Origin: Prevotella fusca JCM 17724
GTDB lineage: Bacteria > Bacteroidota > Bacteroidia > Bacteroidales > Bacteroidaceae
Reading direction: 5' to 3'
Assembly (NCBI RefSeq): GCF_001262015.1
Contig: NZ_CP012074.1
Span: 1,401,001 to 1,465,000 of the forward strand
Length of the DNA stretch: 64,000 bases
The position numbers and the translations under genes were made by a program. Under the pieces are notes generated by a model, which was not told the DNA's origin, did not search any database, and saw only the letters and a list, made by a program, of their open reading frames with translations. Shown piece after piece: positions 1 to 8,370 of this stretch (position 1 is its first letter; each line of letters starts with the position of its first letter).

Positions 1-507
1 ATCGGCTGGACTACCGACGTGGTTGCCCATCCGGTAAAGGGGCTTGACGTTCACTTCCTCTTCACTTATCAGCGTCCTACATACAAGAAGTATGAAACTT
101 CGGTTACCTTCGCTGATGGATATGTCGGCAGTATCAATGCTACTGGCAACATCGTAGCTGAAATTCCAAGAGTGCTCATCGAGTTTGACCCGAGTTACAT
201 GGTTACGAAGGACATCAAGCTATGGACCAGTTTCCGTTATTTCAGCAAGACCTACGCCAATATCAACGATGCCTACTATTTCAACGGACACTGGGAAACA
301 TTCGGAGGTGTGAACTGGCAGGTTAACAAGCGACTGGCTTTAGGCTGTACAGTAGTGAACTTCCTCAATCAGACAGGTGCCAAGGGTAGTATTGCCGGTG
401 CAGAACTTATCACCAAGGATGAAGCCAAGAACATCAAGAACCAGCTGATGACAGGTAGCTATCTCCGTCCTTTCACAGTTGAGTTTACCGCTTCTCTCAA
501 GTTCTAA
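1..507 (+). CDS. TonB-dependent outer-membrane receptor, C-terminal fragment
   Basis: The reading frame is open from base 1, so the gene starts upstream of the window. The visible 168 residues show alternating amphipathic strands rich in Tyr, Phe and Trp and end FTASLKF, with the terminal Phe typical of outer-membrane beta-barrels recognised by the Bam machinery. TonB receptors of this kind import oligosaccharides or other ligands. The genes downstream (GH32 fructanase, sugar importer, fructokinase) suggest a fructan-type ligand, but that rests on context. The plug domain and TonB box lie outside the window, so SusC-type versus another receptor type cannot be decided. Confidence 0.75.
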   Translation: MGWTTDVVAHPVKGLDVHFLFTYQRPTYKKYETSVTFADGYVGSINATGNIVAEIPRVLIEFDPSYMVTKDIKLWTSFRYFSKTYANINDAYYFNGHWETFGGVNWQVNKRLALGCTVVNFLNQTGAKGSIAGAELITKDEAKNIKNQLMTGSYLRPFTVEFTASLKF

Positions 508-546
508 GACGCTTAACTGCCTACGCTTCTGGGTTATTCGGATTGT

Positions 547-671
547 TACCAGGTTTTGGTGACTTTGTTACCAAGCACTGGTAATACGTCTACAAAGCGT
601 TTGTAATGCTTCTACAAAGCGTTTGTAACATGTGTACAAAGCGTTTGTAATATAGTTACCAGATGCTGGGA
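547..671. repeat. 22-bp-period palindromic array, six units
   Basis: Six units begin at 547, 569, 591, 613, 635 and 657, exactly 22 bp apart. The three central units are TACAAAGCGTTTGTA, a 6-bp inverted repeat around GCG. The outer units are diverged versions such as TACCAAGCACTGGTA. The array fills most of the gap between the receptor and the GH32 gene. No terminator with a T-tract is seen here. Confidence 0.85.
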
Positions 672-812
672 ATATATGAATAATCAGTTGTTGGCAGGTG
701 GATTGTTGACATCTTGCACTCAAGAACATATCAGAAATAAGAGTAAAATATTATCCGGCATGTTCCATAAGTTCCAATTCCTGATTGGAACATGCCATAA
801 CTAAAAACAGCT

Positions 813-2708
813 ATGAACAGAAAGAATACTATCCTATGTGCTGCATTGACAGCCCTTACACTGTCAGCCACTGCACAGACAATGAAGATTACACGTGCTG
901 GTGATACCACCATCGTGAAGATTGAGAAGTCGCCACAGTATCTCATCCTTCCTGTTGAGGAGGAGAAGGACGAGGCACAGGTGCTCCTCGACAACGGAAA
1001 AGCTACCGACACGTGGATGGATGTACGGCTGGCACAAGGAAAAACCGACTATTGCGTGCCTTTCAAGCTCAATAAAGGCAGGACTTCTGTCGTCAAGATT
1101 CTCAACCTGAAGTCTGATGCACTGGTACTCAAGAAGGGACAGATGAAACTTTCAAATGTCTGGGATGTGACCAATACCGATTTTTATCGCCCTTCTTACC
1201 ACCACACACCTTCGTATGGATGGATGAACGACCCTAACGGTATGTTCTATAAGGATGGTGTATATCACCTCTGTTATCAGTATAATCCCTACGGATCCAA
1301 GTGGGGCAACATGCACTGGGGGCATGCCATCAGCCGCGACCTTATCCATTGGAAAGAGGTTGAGCCGACGATTGCACGTGACCCGATGGGACATATCTTC
1401 TCAGGAAGTGCTGTTATTGATAAGGAGGGTACTGCGAAATACGGCAAGGATGCCATTGTTGCCCTTTATACATCAGCCAGTGACAAGAACGGTCAGATAC
1501 AGTGCATGGCATACAGTACCGATGGCGGTTACACCTTCCACAAGTATCCGGGGAATCCAGTCCTTACTCCTTTTGACGGACTCAAGGATTTCCGCGACCC
1601 GAAGGTGTTCTGGTATGCACCGCTGAAGAAGTGGTATATGATTGTTTCAGCCGACAAGGAGATGCGTTTCTATTCGTCACCTAACCTGCGGGATTGGACT
1701 TATGTCAGTGCTTTCGGTCAGGGATATGGCGCACAGCCTAACCAGTTTGAGTGCCCGGACTTCTTCCAGCTGCCAGTTGATGGAAACCGGAACAAGAAGA
1801 AATGGGTGATGATAGTCAACATAAATCCGGGCTGTCTCTTCGGCGGAAGTGCTACGGAATACTTCATCGGTGACTTCGATGGGAAGAATTTTGTCTGCGA
1901 CAGTAAGCCTTCTGTTGCCAAATTCCTCGATTATGGCAAGGACCATTATGCCACTGTAACCTTCTCTGGTGTCCAAGATCGTGTACTGGGTATTGCGTGG
2001 ATGAGCAACTGGCAGTATGCCAATGTTACTCCTATCCGCCAGTATCGTGGTGCCAACACTCTCCCACGTGAGTTCAAGCTCTTTACTGGCAAGGACGGAC
2101 AGATTTATATGTCGTCCAATGTCGTACCCGAAGTTGCCGGACTGAGAAAGACTTTCAAACGTCTGCCTGACTTGGTCATTACGCAAGGGAAGGAATCAAA
2201 GAACCTCTCCTCCAGCAAGGAGAATGCCTTTGAAATGGAGATGGACGTTACTCCCGGTGATGCTGCCAAGACTGGTTTCATCCTCTACAATGAAAAGGGT
2301 GAGAAGGTAAACATCTATTTCGATATGAAGGCTGGCAGGCTTGTCATGGACCGAACGGAGAGTGGTAGGACCAAATTCGGTGAGAAGGCTGAAGCCCATA
2401 AGATAGAAAAGGAATTCGACCTGCACGAACACCGTGAGATTAAGGAGCCGTTCCGCAAGTTGAATTCAGTCAATTATAAGAATGACTTTGCACTCGGCAC
2501 ATGGGCTCCGTTGAGTCTCTGCGATTCAAAGACCTATCATCTGGATGTCTTTGTTGACAAGTGTTCAGTTGAAATCTTCGTCAATGGCGGTCGTATTGCA
2601 ATGACTAATCTTGTGTTCCCGACGCAGCCATACACATCTGTCAAGTTCTACTCTGATGGCAACAAGGCCGCTTACAGGAATATAAAGGTGAGTGAACTGA
2701 GGCTGTGA
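813..2708 (+). CDS. Secreted GH32 beta-fructosidase (levanase/inulinase type)
   Basis: A 631-aa glycoside hydrolase family 32 enzyme expected to hydrolyse fructans or sucrose-type linkages in the periplasm or at the surface. Residues 1-22 form a signal peptide ending in ATAQ. An extra beta-rich N-terminal region spans about 23-125. The five-blade propeller begins with WMNDPNG at 137-143 (nucleophile Asp140), followed by RDPKV at 261-265 (transition-state stabiliser Asp262) and ECPDFF at 313-318 (acid/base Glu313). A C-terminal beta-sandwich ends near VEIFVNGG. The importer and fructokinase follow on the same strand, the usual order in Bacteroidota fructan loci. Exo/endo mode and levan versus inulin preference cannot be read from sequence alone. 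Confidence 0.93.
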   Translation: MNRKNTILCAALTALTLSATAQTMKITRAGDTTIVKIEKSPQYLILPVEEEKDEAQVLLDNGKATDTWMDVRLAQGKTDYCVPFKLNKGRTSVVKILNLKSDALVLKKGQMKLSNVWDVTNTDFYRPSYHHTPSYGWMNDPNGMFYKDGVYHLCYQYNPYGSKWGNMHWGHAISRDLIHWKEVEPTIARDPMGHIFSGSAVIDKEGTAKYGKDAIVALYTSASDKNGQIQCMAYSTDGGYTFHKYPGNPVLTPFDGLKDFRDPKVFWYAPLKKWYMIVSADKEMRFYSSPNLRDWTYVSAFGQGYGAQPNQFECPDFFQLPVDGNRNKKKWVMIVNINPGCLFGGSATEYFIGDFDGKNFVCDSKPSVAKFLDYGKDHYATVTFSGVQDRVLGIAWMSNWQYANVTPIRQYRGANTLPREFKLFTGKDGQIYMSSNVVPEVAGLRKTFKRLPDLVITQGKESKNLSSSKENAFEMEMDVTPGDAAKTGFILYNEKGEKVNIYFDMKAGRLVMDRTESGRTKFGEKAEAHKIEKEFDLHEHREIKEPFRKLNSVNYKNDFALGTWAPLSLCDSKTYHLDVFVDKCSVEIFVNGGRIAMTNLVFPTQPYTSVKFYSDGNKAAYRNIKVSELRL

Positions 2709-2962
2709 TTTGCTGATTTTCTGCTGCGTTGAGGCTTTGGTGCTGTCGGGAAGATGACTATGGTCAGCCTTGTCTTCCTCCCCAGTCCCTGCAATAAGAT
2801 TCTTGTAAAGGACTGTAATGGGAAGACTTGTGCAGTGAAGAGGTGAGTAACGCAGCACAAGGGAATGTAACATTTCGTTCATTTGTCGCAAGAAAATCCC
2901 TTTGGAAAACATTTGTTGCGATAAATGAACGGAAAGTAAAAGTCGTTTTCATTGCTAAATCA

Positions 2963-2970
2963 TAACTTTG
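2963..2970 (+). promoter_or_regulatory. Putative -7 box for the sugar importer gene
   Basis: TAACTTTG matches the Bacteroidota TAnnTTTG -7 element, about 50 bp upstream of the importer start. The -33 element is weak. It lies in a 312-bp gap (2709-3020) in which nothing else was recognised, suggesting the importer and fructokinase can be transcribed separately from GH32. Confidence 0.45.
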
Positions 2971-3020
2971 CAATCGAAATAAAGACAATCACTTTACACA
3001 AAACTAAAAATTTAAAGATT

Positions 3021-4175
3021 ATGTCGAAAACCAATAAACTCACACTGCTGCCCGTAATGCTTTGCTTCTTTGCAATGGGTTTTGTCGACCTGGTGGGTAT
3101 TGCTTCCAATTATGTGAAGAGCGACTTGCATCTGTCGGATTCCACAGCGAATGTCTTTCCGTCCCTTGTCTTCTTCTGGTTCCTCATCTTCTCCGTACCA
3201 ACAGGAATGTTGATGAATAAGATCGGGCGCAAGAAGACGGTACTCATCAGTCTTGTTATCACCTTGTTCTCCCTTCTCCTGCCGATTTTCGGCGAGTCAT
3301 ACGGCTTGATGCTCGTTTCATTCTCACTACTTGGAACTGGCAATGCTTTGATGCAGACATCGTTGAATCCGCTGGTTTCAACCGTTATGAAGGGTGGAAA
3401 CTTGGCATCAACACTTACCTTCGGGCAGTTTGTCAAGGCTATCGCATCCTTTATGGCACCTTACTTAGCCATGTGGGGAGCGCAGGCAAGCATTCCTGCT
3501 TTCGGTCTCGGATGGCGTGTTCTCTTTCCAATCTATTTGATTATTGGTACACTCGCAACCCTTCTGCTCTTCTCTACACCTATCGAAGAAGAGCCGATCG
3601 AGGGCAAGGCAAGCTCTTTCGGAGAGTGTCTCAGCCTGTTGGGTAAGCCGATTGTTCTGCTGAGTTTCCTCGGTATTATGTGTCACGTGGGTATTGATGT
3701 GGGTACTAATACTACGGCTCCAAAGATTCTGATGGAGCGTCTTGGCATGACACTGAACGATGCAGCCTTTGCAACATCACTCTACTTTATCTTCCGTACC
3801 ATCGGATGTCTTACAGGTTCGTTCTTCCTGCGTGTGATGAATAACAGGCTGTTCTTCATCATCTCGGTTGCCATGATGGCACTTTCAATGTGTGGTTTGG
3901 TTGTAGGAACGTCAAAAGTTGAGCTTTTCGTGGCTATTGCCCTCGTCGGTTATGGTAACAGTAATATCTTCTCAATGGTCATCGCACGTGCCTTGCAGAG
4001 TGTTCCCGGCAAGCAGAACGAGGTGAGCGGACTGATGATTATGGGTCTTTTCGGTGGTACGATCTTCCCGCTTCTCATGGGTTTTGCCAGCGATGCAGTC
4101 GGGCAGTTCGGTGCTGTTGTGGTAATGGCAGTGGGTGTGTTCTACCTCTTTTCTTACATTCCAAGGATGAAATAG
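3021..4175 (+). CDS. MFS sugar:proton symporter (fucose-permease-like, probable fructose importer)
   Basis: A 384-aa inner-membrane transporter with about 12 hydrophobic helices. The loop NKIGRKK after helix 2 is the major-facilitator signature, and the overall pattern resembles the fucose/glucose/galactose permease branch. I chose ATG 3021 (MSKTNKLTLLPVML) over the upstream ATG at 2952, because the upstream 23 codons are not membrane-like and overlap the putative -7 box. It lies 81 bp before the fructokinase. In Bacteroides fructan loci a similar pair imports and phosphorylates fructose, so fructose is the inferred substrate. Confidence 0.85.
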   Translation: MSKTNKLTLLPVMLCFFAMGFVDLVGIASNYVKSDLHLSDSTANVFPSLVFFWFLIFSVPTGMLMNKIGRKKTVLISLVITLFSLLLPIFGESYGLMLVSFSLLGTGNALMQTSLNPLVSTVMKGGNLASTLTFGQFVKAIASFMAPYLAMWGAQASIPAFGLGWRVLFPIYLIIGTLATLLLFSTPIEEEPIEGKASSFGECLSLLGKPIVLLSFLGIMCHVGIDVGTNTTAPKILMERLGMTLNDAAFATSLYFIFRTIGCLTGSFFLRVMNNRLFFIISVAMMALSMCGLVVGTSKVELFVAIALVGYGNSNIFSMVIARALQSVPGKQNEVSGLMIMGLFGGTIFPLLMGFASDAVGQFGAVVVMAVGVFYLFSYIPRMK

Positions 4176-4196
4176 GACTATTGGTTGATAAGACTG

Positions 4197-4216
4197 ATTA
4201 GCCTGACAGGGCTAAT
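4197..4216 (+). repeat. ATTAGCC/GGCTAAT inverted repeat
   Basis: A 7-bp inverted repeat with a 6-base loop between importer and kinase. It has no T-tract. Its core words recur in the GGGCTAAT-type repeats at 49791 and 61016, so it is probably a single member of that dispersed family. Confidence 0.5.
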
Positions 4217-4256
4217 AAGCTCCTCTTAAAATAATAACTGAAAACAGAAGAAATAT

Positions 4257-5138
4257 ATGAAACAAGTAATCGTTGGCCTCGGAGAGGCATTATGGGATTG
4301 TCTTCCTGAGGGGAAGAAACTCGGTGGCGCACCTGCAAACTTCGCCTATCACGCAGGACAGTTCGGTCATGATTCGCTTGCTGTCAGTGCTGTCGGAAAT
4401 GACGCATTAGGGCAAGAGACCCTCGATGAATTCGATAAAAAGGGAGTAAAGTACATGATGCCAGAGGTGGATTATCAGACTGGCACCGTCCTGGTGGAAC
4501 TCGATGATGAGGGCGTACCTACCTATAACATCAAGGAGGATGTGGCATGGGACAATATTCCGTTCATCCCGGAGCTTGAAGAAGCTGCCAGAAACAGCCG
4601 TGCCGTGTGTTTCGGTTCGCTGGCACAGCGCAGCAGCGTAAGCCGTCAGACCATACAGAAATTCCTTGAGGCTACACCGAAGGACTGTCTGAAGATATTT
4701 GATATTAATCTTCGTCAGAACTTCTATACAAAGGAGATTATCACAAACTCGCTCAAGCACGCCAATATCCTCAAGATTAACGATGAGGAACTCGTTACCA
4801 TCGGTCGCCTTTTCGGCTATCCGGGACTTGACATGGAGAACAAGTGCTGGCTTCTCCTGGGCAAGTACAATCTCGACATGCTCGTGCTTACCTGCGGTGT
4901 AAACGGTTCATACGTATTTGCGCCGAACCTCCAGTCGTTCCATGAAACACCGAAGGTTGAAGTTGCTGATACTGTTGGCGCAGGTGATTCCTTCACGGGT
5001 GCCTTTGCTTCAGCCATCCTTGCCGGTATGCCCATCACGGAAGCCCATAAACTTGCCGTGGAAGTCAGTGCATACGTCTGTACGCAGAACGGTGCCATGC
5101 CGAAGCTCCCGCAGGAACTGCTTGACAGGATCAAGTAA
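4257..5138 (+). CDS. Fructokinase, PfkB/ribokinase family
   Basis: A 293-aa cytoplasmic sugar kinase. The N-terminal half contains the sugar-binding GGAPANFAYH motif. The C-terminal DTVGAGDSFTGAF holds the catalytic Asp of GAGD and the anion hole. The length is normal for bacterial fructokinases. It follows the MFS importer, so it probably phosphorylates the fructose released by the GH32 enzyme. A terminator lies about 105 bp downstream. Confidence 0.9.
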   Translation: MKQVIVGLGEALWDCLPEGKKLGGAPANFAYHAGQFGHDSLAVSAVGNDALGQETLDEFDKKGVKYMMPEVDYQTGTVLVELDDEGVPTYNIKEDVAWDNIPFIPELEEAARNSRAVCFGSLAQRSSVSRQTIQKFLEATPKDCLKIFDINLRQNFYTKEIITNSLKHANILKINDEELVTIGRLFGYPGLDMENKCWLLLGKYNLDMLVLTCGVNGSYVFAPNLQSFHETPKVEVADTVGAGDSFTGAFASAILAGMPITEAHKLAVEVSAYVCTQNGAMPKLPQELLDRIK

Positions 5139-5242
5139 TGTCTGCCGCATCCCTGAACCATGTTCTGTTTCAGGATGGTGCACCAATGATACATAATGAC
5201 AGCATTCAGGTACTGGGTAAAAGTGTTCAGGATAACCCATGT

Positions 5243-5296
5243 AGCCCGGATTAATAGTGGGAAGGTGTCCTTTTCTCGATTAATTCGGGCTTTTTT
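5243..5296 (+). terminator. Rho-independent terminator after fructokinase
   Basis: AGCCCGGATTAAT and ATTAATTCGGGC pair across a ~20-base loop and are followed by six T residues. It closes the fructan-type locus. The rest of the gap to 5574 holds the 22-bp array at 5364-5456. Confidence 0.8.
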
Positions 5297-5363
5297 GTGC
5301 TCTTTCCGTTGTGTTGTTACCCCCATAGGACGTACTCCTCTTGCCTCCTTGACCGCCTCCTTT

Positions 5364-5456
5364 CGAATTGTTTTCATGAAAATAAATATTTTTTTTCATG
5401 AAGATAATTATTTCTTTTCACGTAAATAATTATTTTTCTTCATGAAAATAATTCGT
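5364..5456. repeat. 22-bp-period TTCATGAAAA array, four units
   Basis: TTCATG or TTCACG begins at 5373, 5395, 5417 and 5439, exactly 22 bp apart, with AT-rich linkers. The array is bounded by CGAATT on the left and AATTCG on the right, so the whole block has dyad symmetry. The same design recurs at 37122, 55489 and 62757. Confidence 0.88.
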
Positions 5457-5574
5457 AGTGAGTGTCAGGTTGTAGCTGTTTTTGTTGGAAATATATAATA
5501 AAAAATGGGACAGTATCAGCATGAAGCAGATGCAATCCCATTTGATAAGTTAATCAACAGTAAAGAAGATGGTT

Positions 5575-5796
5575 TTAATCTTCCCAGACATTGGGTGTGT
5601 ATTGTTCGCCGAACAGATTTTCCTTGCTTCCTGATACACCTGGCCCACCAGTTTGAATGTCTGGTTGTTCTTTTTCATTTGGGCTTCCAGTGCCTCCAAT
5701 ACTTGCAGAATCCGTTGTTTTGCTATTGCAAATAAAGCTCTCGGAAATGACGGCATTAACAGCTATCATTGGTTTAATATACTTTGTTTTCATCAT
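5575..5796 (-). CDS. Small Prevotella-type peptide of unknown function
   Basis: A 73-aa product starting MMKTKYIKPMIAVNAV with one Cys at residue 23, then a Gly/Ser/Pro-rich acidic tail. Short genes starting MKxxYxxP and followed by a hydrophobic stretch, a small polar residue cluster and an acidic tail are frequent in Prevotella and related genera. No function is assigned to them to my knowledge. It lies 17 bp downstream of the BspA-like gene on the same strand, so it is probably co-transcribed. The second Met (5793) is an alternative start. It does not look like a standard signal peptide. Confidence 0.6.
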   Translation of the reverse strand: MMKTKYIKPMIAVNAVISESFICNSKTTDSASIGGTGSPNEKEQPDIQTGGPGVSGSKENLFGEQYTPNVWED

Positions 5797-5813
5797 GATT
5801 ATCTGCTTTTTGT

Positions 5814-7772
5814 TTAACGAACGATATGTTTTTTCCCATTAATGATATACAGTCCCCGGGGCAATGTCTTCAGATTGAGCGTTCCTTGCTGGATAAGCTG
5901 CCCGGTAACGGTGTAGATTTTACCCTGCTTTGTTTCATGGTTTATCGGCATGACGGGAAGGTCGCCGATAGCTGTTGTCTGCCCGTCGATAGTCTCCATA
6001 TAATAGCTGATTGCGGGTTTAGCATTCGCACCATTGTCCTTATTCATCAAAACGCATGCCGTGTAAGGAGTCCATGTTCCACTGTTAAGGTTGACCCATT
6101 TGTAAAAACCATTCTTATAAGTTGTCTCATCATCGCCCGAATAGTAATAATAAGAATACTGCTGCAAGTGCTTGTTCTTGTCATAATTACCAATAAAAGT
6201 ATAGGTGACGCCATCAGCAGTCTTTTCAACCTTTTCAGCTTGTAGACTTTCAGCTTTTTCTTCCTTCTTCTTGATGCCTACGATGGTTGTCTTTACGCCT
6301 GTCTGTGTTCCCTTGTGCAGGGCTGGGTGAATCATATAAGGATGATGTGCCTTGGTTGTTGTAACGGGAGTTTTAAACTTCAGTGTGATAATCTTGTCAC
6401 GATTAGGTTTTGTCTCAACCTCTACACCAGAGAACTCTACAACCTCAACTTTTGAACCGTATGCGCTCTTGAGCTGTTGGGCTGTCATGTCAAACGGCAG
6501 ACACATTGTGTACCATTTGCCATCCACACGCTTATCGTCCTCCCAGGTCTCCTCCTGTTTGAGTTTACCAGTAAGTGCAAAATTCTTCCAACCGGCATAG
6601 TCACCATGCGCCGTAGTGAATTTACCATCTTCTTTAGTAGGCCAGCAACCACCATTCTCTGCTTCCATGTTTTTTGTTGAACCGCCCAAGGAACGTGAAT
6701 TCTCATTGACATAGTCATTGTATGCCGCCTCAGGATAATGCAACATAGCTAAAGGACTATCAGAAGAGTTGCCTTTCTTATAAAACTCTCGCTTTAAAGG
6801 GGTCGTGTTACTTGGATTATTATATCTAAAACTTGCGGTTGCTTGCTCGTAAAAAGCCTGGTTTTCTGCCTTCGTATGTGTTCCCAGTACATAAACATCC
6901 GTCAAAGCATAGTTCTCTTGAAACGCTTGTCCTTGAATCATCTCGACACTTGCAGGAATAGTAATAGTTTTCAAATGGTGACATTTAAAAGCTGTTGCTT
7001 CAATTTTTTTCAAAGTATTTGGTAAATGAATAGCTTCAATCGCTGCACCCGAGAAGGCACCATAACAAATGGTTTCAATTCCTTCTGGTAAAACAATATC
7101 TTTTAAAGCAGAACAGCCGTCGAAAGCCTGGCGTCCAATTTCTTTCCACCCTAAGCCGAAATCAACAAAAGTAAGACTTGTACAGCCTAAAAAAGCATGT
7201 TGTCCAATTTTACTATGACCATTTGGCTCTACTTCACCTAATTTGATTGTTTTTAGAGTTTCTCCAAATGCCTGTGCTTCGACTGTAACACTGCGGTTTT
7301 TATTATCAGGAATGGTGACATGTTCTATTTTGCATGAACCATTCGTAAGACAATATTGCGGAATATTTGTCGTTGTACGTGGAAAAGTGATAGTCTTTAA
7401 TTTATCCATATACTTCAGATTAACCAAGTCGGCGTCATTTGTAAGGTCTGCAGATTCAAGGTCAAGCGTATTTAGGTTAGGAAAGTTGTTCTCATTCTCT
7501 TCCATACCACAAATACGTTTCAAGTCCTCATTGCTCATTTTTACCCCAGGTTTGGTTACAACTTTCAACTTCGTAGCATTTAAGTGAGGCTTAATTAGGG
7601 ATAATGCCTCATACTGTGCATATCCTTTCATCTTAAATTCACTTGCAATGTCGCCAGTAGCATTGAGTGTGAAAACGACTGTGCCGTCGCTTTCTTTTGT
7701 CACAGTCAGTTTGGCCCATGTAGCTTGCAGCACAGCAAGACATAGGATTGTCATTAAGAGTAATCTTTTCAT
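5814..7772 (-). CDS. BspA-like leucine-rich-repeat surface protein with T9SS C-terminal signal
   Basis: A 652-aa secreted protein. Residues 1-20 are a signal peptide ending in TWA. The region about 115-310 has LRR_5/BspA-type repeats, with recurrent AFxGC, LKxIxLP and IGxxAF patterns. The middle part is less regular. The last ~35 residues (IYTVTGQLIQQG, then LPRGLYIINGKK and a basic end) match the type IX secretion sorting signal, predicting export through T9SS and surface attachment or release. BspA-type proteins often bind host matrix or other bacteria; the ligand here is unknown. The promoter probably lies near 7935-7943. Confidence 0.88.
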   Translation of the reverse strand: MKRLLLMTILCLAVLQATWAKLTVTKESDGTVVFTLNATGDIASEFKMKGYAQYEALSLIKPHLNATKLKVVTKPGVKMSNEDLKRICGMEENENNFPNLNTLDLESADLTNDADLVNLKYMDKLKTITFPRTTTNIPQYCLTNGSCKIEHVTIPDNKNRSVTVEAQAFGETLKTIKLGEVEPNGHSKIGQHAFLGCTSLTFVDFGLGWKEIGRQAFDGCSALKDIVLPEGIETICYGAFSGAAIEAIHLPNTLKKIEATAFKCHHLKTITIPASVEMIQGQAFQENYALTDVYVLGTHTKAENQAFYEQATASFRYNNPSNTTPLKREFYKKGNSSDSPLAMLHYPEAAYNDYVNENSRSLGGSTKNMEAENGGCWPTKEDGKFTTAHGDYAGWKNFALTGKLKQEETWEDDKRVDGKWYTMCLPFDMTAQQLKSAYGSKVEVVEFSGVEVETKPNRDKIITLKFKTPVTTTKAHHPYMIHPALHKGTQTGVKTTIVGIKKKEEKAESLQAEKVEKTADGVTYTFIGNYDKNKHLQQYSYYYYSGDDETTYKNGFYKWVNLNSGTWTPYTACVLMNKDNGANAKPAISYYMETIDGQTTAIGDLPVMPINHETKQGKIYTVTGQLIQQGTLNLKTLPRGLYIINGKKHIVR

Positions 7773-8370
7773 TTTGTTTGTTTTGATTAATATTTATCAG
7801 TCATTTAAACAGTTTTTTGTATTATCCATGATTTTCTGTAAATTAAATATGGATAGTTGCTATTTGTCCAATTATCTGCAACGATAATCACTTGAAATGA
7901 TATGAAAATGTAAATTTATTCTTATTTAATGCGAAGCAAAGGTATTGTTAATAATTTAACATGGCGTTTTACCCCCCCTGTGTTTAATGTAAATTAACTA
8001 AAATTATGCGTATTTTAGTCAAAAGGTAATAGTAAGCGATAAAATAGGTTTTAAAAAGTGAATGTATTTATACTATTTCTGCAAAAGAAAGTACATTGTT
8101 TATTTTGTCTTGTTTTATTAGGATTTTGGTTAGTATAGAAAGGAAGAACTATCAGCTTTTTTGTTGTTGAGTCAGATACTACATTAAAGTTTCTGCTCGG
8201 TTCTGAAAATGACGATGTTTGTTGGTAGGCTTTGCCGTTGCGCCTGCTTTAATTGCAACTTTAATATTCGTGTTTTCGTTTTTTTTATGTAAGTTTGTAT
8301 GCCTATTTATGTTTATAGAACCTAAGGCTAAGTAAAAGAAATAAAAAATACCTAAGTATAACATTGTCAT
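7773..8370. other. AT-rich divergent intergenic region
   Basis: A 598-bp gap between divergently transcribed genes. On the minus strand TACCTTTGC (7935-7943) fits a -7 box for the BspA-like gene. On the plus strand TAAGTTTG (8290-8297) fits a -7 box for the sulfatase. Neither has a clear -33 element. No other gene or repeat was recognised. Confidence 0.4.

Noticed and set aside
2565..2988. Several minus-strand ORFs across the end of GH32 and the following gap
   Set aside because: They overlap a clear GH32 C-terminus and a promoter region and show no domain or signal peptide of their own.
5364..5456. Possible CRISPR array (regular spacing)
   Set aside because: The period is only 22 bp with no room for repeat plus unique spacer, linkers are AT-rich and similar, and no cas genes are present. 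The same applies to the other arrays.
5505..5842. Plus-strand ORFs of 61-76 codons opposite the small peptide gene
   Set aside because: They have no family resemblance, and the minus-strand peptide has the recurring MKxxYxxP pattern and operon position.
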